From Cladosporium sp. IMV 00045 (Eukaryota; Ascomycota; Dothideomycetes; Cladosporiales; Cladosporiaceae), in assembly GCA_001931905.2 (NCBI GenBank), contig MSJI02000636.1:1-16702 (forward strand): a stretch of DNA of 16,702 nucleotides. Direction: 5' to 3'. The position numbers were made by a program, and so were the translations under genes. Below are positions 9,101-16,702 of this stretch, piece after piece (the first letter of the stretch is position 1; each line of letters starts with the position of its first letter). The notes under the pieces are model-generated. The model worked only from the letters and a program-made list of their open reading frames with translations. It was not told the origin of the DNA and did not search any database.

Positions 9101-11115
9101 GGACGTCAACGCCAATCGCCTTCGCCCCTCAGCGCTTGATCAGCGTGCAGCCCGTTCGCATAAGACCCATCCCCACAGCCTGAGCCAGCCCCAAATCGTC
9201 ACCCGCGTTCCTCGCCTTCGAGTGCCGATTTGTGTCTTTTGCCTTCCACCTCTTCATTACTTTTCGATCAAAGCCTTGACCGCGTGTCATCCCTTCGAGT
9301 TCTGAGTCCTGGGTATCGCCAGCCACCGCTGTCTAGGATCGATTTCGACAACCTTCGGACGGAGGAACCGTTGTGGCTGTCACGCGCTGGTGGTTTTTCC
9401 CCACAGTGCCATCTCCGCACACGCGAGCAACCTTGTCCAAATCGCCCGTCCGCGGTGTTGGCCGAGCCACGCGGCATAACTGCAACCTCTCTCCCTGAGG
9501 TTGTTAGTCCCATGCGAGGACTCTCAACGTACACTGTAACAAAAGTGTCGTGTTGGGACATAGATTGAGCTGTGGAGGCGGCGCCGGGAATGCGAATAAG
9601 TGCGTATCGTCCATGTCTCCTCGATGCTTCAGCTCGCCGACTTGGCAACGTATGCTGACCGCACTCAAGCAGACGGCGATACGAGATAGACTCATCTTTG
9701 TTCTTGCTTCTTGGATATGTAATTTAAACCCAGACTTGGGTACCCAGTAAGTCGCCTGTGCCTCTCCAGAGATGGGCATCTGCCGACGAACGCTGACATG
9801 AGCTTTGCAGCCTTGCAAATTGTAGACATAGATTACACGCGGCCACGATCTCTTACGACCAAAAATAACAATTAGGTGAGTCCCAGTCTCTTTCCTTGGT
9901 CGCGATGGGTTGGTGTATGGCACCGTTGAGGTTATTTGAGGGGATTTTGGCGCCAGGTGATGTTGATCGGTGGAGGAAGACTGAGGACGATTAATGGCGA
10001 GTGAGCTCGATGGTGCTTCTGCGGCTGGATCGTGGCCGATACCATGATATCGCGCGCTATGCGACGCTGGTCTAGGCTCTTTGTCTGGGAGCGAATCTCG
10101 CGACATGGGACCCATCGAATGACCGGCGCCTTGATCCGCTTAAGGTCGACATGGTACTGCTCTCGGTGCTGCAATGAGCTAGCCTGACGTTTGAGAGGGA
10201 TGAGTCTCAGCATTCTGGCAATGAGGTGGCTTTGTTGCGGCTGCTTTGACGAAGTGACAGTCATCCCGACGATGGTGGTGGTGGCAAGGCGCCGGTCGCC
10301 TGCTTCATGCTGCTCTTGCACTGACGATCAGCTTGGCTCTTTCCGGCCTTGCGAGGTCGAAATGTGGTTGTGTGGGCGGCGGTGTTTCGGTGTCGAGCTG
10401 CGTGGTGGCTTCAAAAGTCGATGTTGAAGTCAAGCCGTGGAGTCCGCTAAGACGCTTTCATGCAGCGTTGCGGTACTGGGAAATCACAGAACCAGTATTG
10501 CGTACGCGCAGAAGTAGGTGCACGCGGTGATGGCAAACAAAAGCCATCGACCTCGATATCACTGGAGTACAATGCTATTTCCTTGTGCAAAGCAAAGTAT
10601 ATCTCTGCGGCATCTGGAGCAGATGCATTCACACTCGATGCAACAACTAAAAGCAAAGACAACACCAACACCAGGAAAAGAGGAATTGTTCTACAAATCC
10701 TACTGGGTCGATAAACAACTGCAAATGGAACGTCGTCAAAAGGCCTTTTTTACAGTTGTCCGAGACCAACTTCAGGACGCCTTCGTCAATTACCAAAGAT
10801 CAAATCGCTTTGAGGCTTGTGTTACTTCCCGCCAACCCTGGCTCCGCCACATGCTTACAATCTGAGCATTGCTTTTGTGAGATCTCGAAGGCATCTTGTC
10901 GTTGATCTCAACGATAGCTTTGGATGGTTTTTTGATCCTTCGTTATCCTGGATCGCCTTGCCCCTAGATAGAGTCTCGAGCTCGTGTTGTTTTACATTCT
11001 GACTTTTAACCATAATCTATTCTTGCAGACCTCCTTCGTAACTGTTTGACTGACCACATCCTTCCAGAACAAAATCAACCACCTTAAGTACAGGTTCCAG
11101 CACTGGAACTTAACA
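9101..11115 (+). promoter_or_regulatory. Probable promoter and 5' leader of the PSP1-domain gene
   Basis: These 2 kb precede the PSP1 start codon and contain no supported gene. A pyrimidine-rich stretch at about 9234-9304 resembles fungal core-promoter or transcription-start sequence. An AG|GTGAGT donor-like site lies at 9876. A strong acceptor-like sequence (TTCTTGCAG) ends at 11028, preceded by CTGAC and TTAAC as possible branch sites. The 87 bases from 11029 to the start codon contain no ATG, as expected of a terminal leader exon. I infer that a leader intron ending at 11028 is likely; its donor could be 9876, a weaker GTGAGA at 10877, or another site. Confidence 0.4.
11094..11109 (+). promoter_or_regulatory. 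Inverted repeat just before the PSP1 start codon
   Basis: GTTCCAG and CTGGAAC are 7-base arms separated by CA, ending six bases before the ATG at 11116. Two more outer base pairs are possible with one G-T wobble. In the mRNA it could form a small hairpin next to the start codon; in DNA it resembles a dimer-binding site. Either role is inference. Confidence 0.45.
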
Positions 11116-13797
11116 ATGCGGCGTGCAACACCAGACTCTGAAGCGCTGGCTTCGTCCGAGGATGAAAGGCCCTGGCCGTCTGCGACGACCTTCGGCAGCC
11201 TTCCAACGAAGGAGAACGGTGTTCCAGGCTTGGGTGGCGGCATTTGGTCGTCTAGCCAGTCGCGTGGATCTTTCAAACTGGGCGAGCAGGCTCGCCGTAA
11301 TGCAGCGCGTGAAGCTCGTCTGGCAGCTCCTGGCAAGGGGTCAGCAAGACCAACAAACACTCCTTCTCCTGCAACAAGTAGTGATCACGGAGCAAACTCT
11401 TTGCCGTTTGCTATCCCATTGCAGCCAACGCCAAAGGCCGGCAGGTCTCTATCCCATTCGCAGGGGCAACGCGAGATGCCGCCGTCTTCCAGTGCCAGCA
11501 TCCAGCAAGCCTCTGGAGGGGCGGAGAGACCTGCAGTATTGCCACTTGGGCTTCTCAACGAGGAGGTCGAAGACGATGCTGAGTCCGATCGAGATTCCGA
11601 GCTTGGTGGTATGTTGACGCAAACCGCATCGCATCCGGTGTTCGGTAACGTCCAGCGTACATCGACCTTGCCAACACAGTATGATTCTCCGTTCTCCGGG
11701 TCGAATGGTGCGCGGCGTTCCGACACTTTTGACGGTAGTGGTTTTGGTCGTCGATTCGAAGCAGCGTTCGGGGAGCTGGGAGATCTTGGTAAGCAATCGA
11801 CCCTCACGTAGCATTGTTCAATGCTTCTTGGTAGCAAGCTGCATCGCTTTCCTGCCACGTAATAAGGCGCTGACGATTGTCTCTCTGCTGCCAGATCAAT
11901 CTCCGCGTCGTCCTCAGTGGCAGACCTCTCTCGGCTGGGAAGAGCTTCCACACTACAGCGAGAGCCGTCGCCACTCAATGGCGGATCTTCCCACGAGGCG
12001 TAATACCATCGGCACAGGCCTCAATCGCGACCTCAGTGCCTCGGACTCGTACGACAATCACAATTGTAAGTATTGCCCACCACACCGCATTCACCCAAGT
12101 CTCACATGCGAGCAAACCTCACTCCCTGCGTCACTGAGCTTGTGGGGTCGCCCATGTGACTGCCTTGTTTATCAAGCCCCTCTCTCGTTTTCCACCTCTA
12201 ACTCTTCCCAGACCTCGACAACTCTCCCAGCATCAGCAAGAACGACGAGAACGAAGATCCGGAGAACACCGCAAACATGTATCCGGGCATGTACAACTTC
12301 AACGTACGCACGAACGTCACTATCCCAGCAGGCTACCAGGTTCCGCATGTCGCCTTAGAGCCGCATGAGCGTGCATCCCACGCTGATCGCGCGATGAACA
12401 TGCAGTACCCTACCTCCCGCCCTCGCAAGCTGCTCTTCATCATTTCGTTCAAGTGCTCGCGTGTCGGTGTCTTCTATCTCCTCGAGAACACGGGCCTCAC
12501 GATCGTCGAGGGTGATATGGTCATCGTCGAGGCCGATCGCGGCCAAGATCTTGGTGTCATCCAGCATGCCCGTGTCACCCAGGATGAGGCACGCACTCTT
12601 CTCGCCAAGTACGGCGAAGAGCAGTACAAGTGGCTCATGATGTTCTCCAACAACAACCAGGCTGGTGCAGTCAACCCGAACGCGGCCGTCTACGGCGAAG
12701 CCATTAGCAATGGCAACGGCAACGCTAGCATGCCGTCCACACGCCCACCGCGTGAGCAGTTCACCAACCTCAAGCCAAAGGCTATCAAGCGCATGGCCGC
12801 CCCGCATGAGATCCGCATGCTCCGCGAGAAGGAGGGCAACGAGGCTAAGGCCAAGCGTGCCTGTCAGCAGAAGGTCTATCAGCACCACCTTGACATGGAG
12901 ATTCTGGAGGCTGAGTTCCAGTGGTAAGTCAACCCCTTATGTAATCATGCAATCAACCCAACATGCACTGACACTCCATTCAACAGGGACTGGCAGAAGC
13001 TGATCTTCTACTACTACGCCGACCACTATGTTAACTTCAAGGATCTCGTCAATGACCTCTACAAGCTCTACAAGGTCCGCCTCTGGATGTCTGCCGTCAA
13101 CCCGGCCTCTTTCTCCCCGAACGCCATCAACCAGCCACCGACTGGCATTGGTCCAGGCGCCATCACCTCTGACGCTGCCTTCGACACCTCCTACACCATG
13201 GCCTATGGCACTGACCCGGACCCGTACGGCGCTGTCCCGCCGTATCAGCTTCCCATTAACACCTACAACCCCAACTATCCGGGCATCCCAGGCATCCACA
13301 ACTCCTTCGCTCCTATGCAGATGATGCAGCCAATGCTCCCCATGGGTCCGATGCACAACGTCCAGCAGCAGATGCAGCCTGCCCATCAGTACCAGCAGAT
13401 GTCCTCTCTGTCGCAGATGCAGCCTACCCAACAGCTCCAGCACTACCAGCCCGCCAAGCCGGCAGAGACCTCTCAGGCAGCTGATCCAATCAAGCCTGTC
13501 AAGCGCTCCAAGCAGGACGACTACAACGTGCTCGACTACCTCGCCGAGACCATGCTGGGTCTAGAGCTAGGCACCAAATCAGGCCAGGAGCAGGCAACCA
13601 CTGCAGCCACCACGCAGGGCGGAGCCTCCCAGAGCACCACTTCCTACCAGTACAAGACCCCGATGCGTCCGGCCGGCAACGTCCAGCCACCGATCCAACG
13701 CCCACCGCCGTTCCCGAAGCCTGCCGGCGCTCAGGAGGGCGAGAAAGGACCCAAGTCGAAGATCGACTGGGCCGGACTCGGCATGATGCGTCGCTGA
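11116..13797 (+). CDS. PSP1: PSP1 C-terminal-domain protein, four exons
   Basis: Exons are 11116-11788, 11895-12065, 12212-12923 and 12987-13797. Introns of 106, 146 and 63 bp have GTAAG donors, CTGAC or CTAAC branch sites and CAG acceptors, and every junction keeps the frame. The product has 788 residues. Residues 1 to about 340 are Ser/Pro/Gly-rich and probably disordered, with Ser/Arg patches that could be phosphorylated. The PSP1 domain (PF04468) spans about 350-558. It starts at RPRKLLFIISFKCSRVGVFY, includes EGDMVIVEADRGQDLGVIQH and ends near FKDLVNDLYKLYKVRLWM. The rest is Gln/Met/Pro-rich (roughly 590-780) and ends KSKIDWAGLGMMRR. Yeast PSP1 was found as a high-copy suppressor of DNA polymerase alpha mutations, and bacterial (YaaT/RicT) and trypanosomatid relatives act in RNA metabolism. 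A regulatory RNA- or DNA-associated role is plausible here, but the biochemical function is not established. Confidence 0.94.
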
Positions 13798-13832
13798 GGA
13801 CTGCAATACACCCCAAAAATGATGTGAGAATG

Positions 13833-13866
13833 AATGGCCAATAGTCTAGGCGTTTCTGTGAGGCCA
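13833..13866 (+). repeat. Isolated fragment of the 98-bp repeat in the PSP1 3' region
   Basis: AATGGCCAATAG at 13833-13844 is identical to 14061-14072, inside the first unit of the downstream array. It is followed at 13855-13865 by TCTGTGAGGCC, which matches the unit ends (TCTATGAGGTC, TCTGTGAGGCC). The offset to the array (about 228-231 bases) is not a multiple of 98, so this looks like a displaced or internally deleted copy 36 bases after the PSP1 stop codon. Confidence 0.5.
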
Positions 13867-13998
13867 AGGGAGTTAGTTTTACTGGCGGATTACTCTTGTT
13901 GCTAAAAAAAGAACTCATATGCAAGAGAAGAAATTTGGTTTTACACATGTTTTTCATTTTCACTGTGCTGTCATTAGTATTGTGACGTTCTTGATATG

Positions 13999-14660
13999 TT
14001 GTGAGGTCAGGTATTTGCATAATGTTTCGGGGGATCCTTTGCTTGGTATTGTCCTCTCTCAATGGCCAATAGATCTTTATGATGGTCTATGAGGTCTGAT
14101 AGTACCATGTTGTCGTCGCCCAGATTTGGAGAAAGCCTTCGCATCCATTCACGCTCTCGATGGCACCATGGCTGTTTCGATAGCCTGGCAGAATTGATAG
14201 TGGGACGTGTGTAGCTTCTTGTTCTGGGGATAGTCATTATCATTACCCACCCTCTCAACGGCACTGAGCTTCTTCTCGGGCTAGGTGAGGTCTGATATCA
14301 CCTCACGGTCTTCGCATTGTTGCGGAGATGGCCTTGCTGATCTCTCACGCTCTCCGTGGCACATTATCTTTCTTGGTGGTCTGTGAGGCCTGATACTACC
14401 TCATGACTACCTCATTATCATAGAAAATGCCACCACGATCTGGCATACTCCTCTTGGCGACATGTTCTCTTCGATGGTACAAGAGCTCTGATACTACCGC
14501 ATGGGTGTCGAGATGTTGCAGAGACCCCGGTCATGCTATGACATTATCTCTGTGGCTGAGTACCTTCTACGGCGATTCATGGGGTTTGACATCTGCATAT
14601 AGTCACCGTAATCTGTCGCAATAATTGTTCAAGGGATGACTTTACTCAATCGAGGTTACC
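13999..14660 (+). repeat. Degenerate 98-bp tandem repeat, about 6.5 units
   Basis: Units run 13999-14096, 14097-14194, 14195-14292, 14293-14390, 14391-14488 and 14489-14586, with a fading partial unit from 14587. The landmark TGATA (TGACA in the last) starts at 14097, 14195, 14293, 14391, 14489 and 14587, exactly 98 bases apart each time. The first unit lacks this landmark but matches in its second half. Ungapped hand alignment gives 57/98 identities between the units at 14097 and 14293, and 52/98 between those at 14293 and 14391. The best conserved blocks are the TGATACTACC start, CTCACGCTC TCCGTGGCAC at unit positions 52-70, and GGTCTGTGAGGTC at the unit end. The period is not a multiple of 3 and no frame stays open, so the array is not coding. 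It lies between two convergent genes. Confidence 0.85.
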
Positions 14661-15091
14661 TAAAAATCTGTAAATGATCAAGATGATACCGCCTATGGCT
14701 TCTCCAAGTGCTATGGGATAATCGTCTCGTGGCAGGCCTTCCGTTCACCATTGCGACCGGGTGGAAGCATCAGACCTCGTTTTTGATCTTCCAGGCATCG
14801 CTTTCGCATCAGGATAGCTGTTTCCATCAGCAACATGCAGTTTGCAGATACGTGAGTATTGGCACTTTCGCAGACACACCCTGTTCAATGATCAAGGTGG
14901 TAGTCCTCTCGATGACGCAGCAATGCGTCTATTCGAGCAAAAATAACATCAACGAACGACATTGAGACAGATGTGTCATGAGACGTTGCTATCAGCTTGT
15001 TCAATGTTCGTTCTCCATATAATATCGTATCTATTATTTGATCATTGCTCCTAGCATTCCCCAGAATCTTGTGCGATTTTTGATCAACGTC

Positions 15092-16702
15092 CTAGACCGT
15101 GATGGAGCCCGTCAACCTAATATCCCTGCTACTAGCACCAACGTAAATCGGGTACTCTCCCTTCTGCAGCTTCCACTTCTGCGCAACAACGTCCCAAATA
15201 CTCAGGTCCCTCCTGGTGATTGTGAAAGTGACCGTCTCAGTCTCTCCGCAAGCGACGTGGACCCTCTCGAAACCGCGGAGCTGCCTCTCGGGAGCCGTTG
15301 CGATGTTGACGTACAGCTGCGGGACTTCCTTGGCTTCGACGTCGCCGGTGTTTTTGATGTTCACGGTGACGTTATATAGGACGTCCCAGAGGTCGGAAGG
15401 GCCGCCTTGGGGTATGACATCTTGCTCTGTCGGGTACTCGTTTGTGTTGCCATCGAGAGACTGGACGCTCAAATCGGCGTATGAGAAGGTGGAGTAGGAT
15501 AGACCGTAGCCGAATTCGAAGCGAGGGGTGATGTTGTACTTATCGAAGTGTCGGTAGTCGATGTATAGGCCTTCGGTGAAGTTGCTTTGGGGGTAGGGGC
15601 CGGGGTCATTCGTGGCGTTGAGGAGGTGGCCGTAGTCGCTTTCATTCTTCGCTACGGTGAAAGGCATGCGACCAGAGGGGACGACGTCACCGTAAAGGAC
15701 ATCGACGATGGAATTGCCGGTTTCTTGACCGGGGAGAAGACCGTAGACTACGGCGGTGACGTTGGGGTGCTCAATCCATTCATCGACGGTTCTGATTCCG
15801 GCAGAGTGGATGACGACGATAGTGTTGGAGCAGTTGGTAGCCACGTTCTTGACAAGCTGATCACTGGACTCGTCTTGAAGCGAAAGGCGATCGAAGGCCT
15901 CGCTGGCGTACGCTAGATGTTTATCAGCTTTTGTTTGAGATCAGAGGATTTGAGAGGATCATACCGTTGATGAAGACCAGGCAGGCCTCAGAGTTGGCGT
16001 AGACAGGTGGGTTGATTGAGGCAAAATCCCATCTAACGGTACCCTGGTCCTCGATGAGGCGTCTCTGAATGGCATCAAAAGGTGAGATAAGGTATGGCGG
16101 TGTGCTGGTGCCGGAGCCGCCACCAGTGATCAATGTGCCATTTTGGGTATTCTGCAAAGCTGTCAGCAAATCGACTCTTCATCATCGCTTTGGAATGTTC
16201 TTACCCAGCCAAAGTTGACTTCGTATCCACCGCCGAATCGAGCAGGATCTTCCCACGGGGAGTCGCCGAGTCTAGCATCATAGCCGTAGACGCTGAGGTA
16301 CCTCGGTTTCTTCAGCGGAAGCGCGTTGTCGACGTTCTTAACGAGAATGTGGCCAGCAGCACCGATCTCACGGATGAGAGCTGCGTTGTCTCCGCGAACA
16401 TCGTTAATGGGCTGTTCTTCAGTGTAAGGCGCAACTGAGACTTCTGGGTAGCCCTCGTCCTGTCCGGTATAATACCAAGCGGCCAGAATGCGAGTGACCA
16501 TATCGTTGAGACGAGTCTCGGCAACAGAGCCATTGTTGACGGCTTCGGTGAGGTTATCGCCCCAGAATGCGCCATTTGGCATAACAAGATCCATACCGGC
16601 GTTGGCAGAAGCAACACCAGCATGCTGGGCATACCAATCCGAGGTGACGAAGCCTTGGAAGCCAAGCTCAGTCTTCAAGATACCGTTCAAAAGCTTGCTG
16701 TT
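15092..16702 (-). CDS. GH3 beta-glucosidase, C-terminal 501 residues (5' end outside)
   Basis: Visible exons are 16702-16205, 16151-15965 and 15912-15092. Introns 16204-16152 (53 bp, phase 0) and 15964-15913 (52 bp, phase 1) have GTAAG/GTATG donors and CAG/TAG acceptors. The enzyme hydrolyses terminal beta-D-glucosyl residues, for example from cellobiose. The catalytic nucleophile is D22 of the visible part, in GFVTSDWYAQHAG. The GGGSGTSTPPYLISPFDAI segment (176-194) opens the alpha/beta sandwich domain. The likely acid/base is E233 in NAYASEAFDR, by alignment with family members. FEFGYGLSYSTF leads into the C-terminal fibronectin III-like domain, which ends at GSITV. At least ten N-x-S/T sequons suggest passage through the secretory pathway. 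Full fungal homologues are about 750-850 residues, so roughly 260-330 residues, including any signal peptide, lie past the right edge. Nothing visible suggests inactivation. Confidence 0.94.

Larger units (their letters stand above)
13798..15091. other. Convergent intergenic region between PSP1 and beta-glucosidase
   Basis: This region holds the 3' untranslated regions of PSP1 (left) and the beta-glucosidase (right). Most of the middle is the 98-bp array. From about 14660 to 15091 I see no gene, repeat or RNA structure. Short open frames there have no protein-like features. Confidence 0.6.

Noticed and set aside
11385..11978. 197-codon minus-strand ORF over PSP1 exon 1
   Set aside because: It is antisense to a well-supported exon of the PSP1-domain gene and has no features of its own.
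13999..14660. 98-bp array as a CRISPR array or a tandem C/D snoRNA cluster
   Set aside because: There are no short identical repeats with unique spacers, and the host is a eukaryote. CTGA occurs at most unit junctions, but no conserved C-box (RTGATGA) pairs with it, so a snoRNA reading is unsupported.

Overview
The window reads as nuclear DNA of a filamentous ascomycete (Pezizomycotina). The genes carry short introns (52-146 bp) with GT...AG ends and fungal branch sites such as GCTGAC, GCTAAC and CTAAC. The proteins match fungal families, and coding exons favour C/G-ended codons. A Dothideomycete is possible, but the sequence alone does not settle this.

Layout. (1) 1-597, plus strand: the C-terminal part of a major facilitator superfamily transporter, entering from the left edge. 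(2) 957-1883, minus strand: a complete two-exon mitochondrial-type 1-Cys peroxiredoxin, convergent with the transporter. (3) 2728-3297, minus strand: a complete two-exon gene for a 169-residue, helix-rich protein that I do not recognise. (4) 3298-11115: about 7.8 kb with no gene I can defend. It must hold the promoter of gene 3 and the promoter and leader of gene 5. (5) 11116-13797, plus strand: a complete four-exon PSP1-domain protein of 788 residues. (6) 13798-15091: a convergent intergenic region that carries a degenerate 98-bp tandem repeat of about six and a half units. (7) 15092-16702, minus strand: the C-terminal 501 residues of a secreted family GH3 beta-glucosidase, running off the right edge.

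The genes look like ordinary, functionally unrelated fungal neighbours rather than a cluster. They cover redox defence, membrane transport, a putative RNA/DNA-metabolism factor and sugar hydrolysis. The least expected structures are the 98-bp array between PSP1 and the glucosidase, and the very long gene-free interval before PSP1. I found no convincing new protein system, tRNA, CRISPR array or intact transposon.
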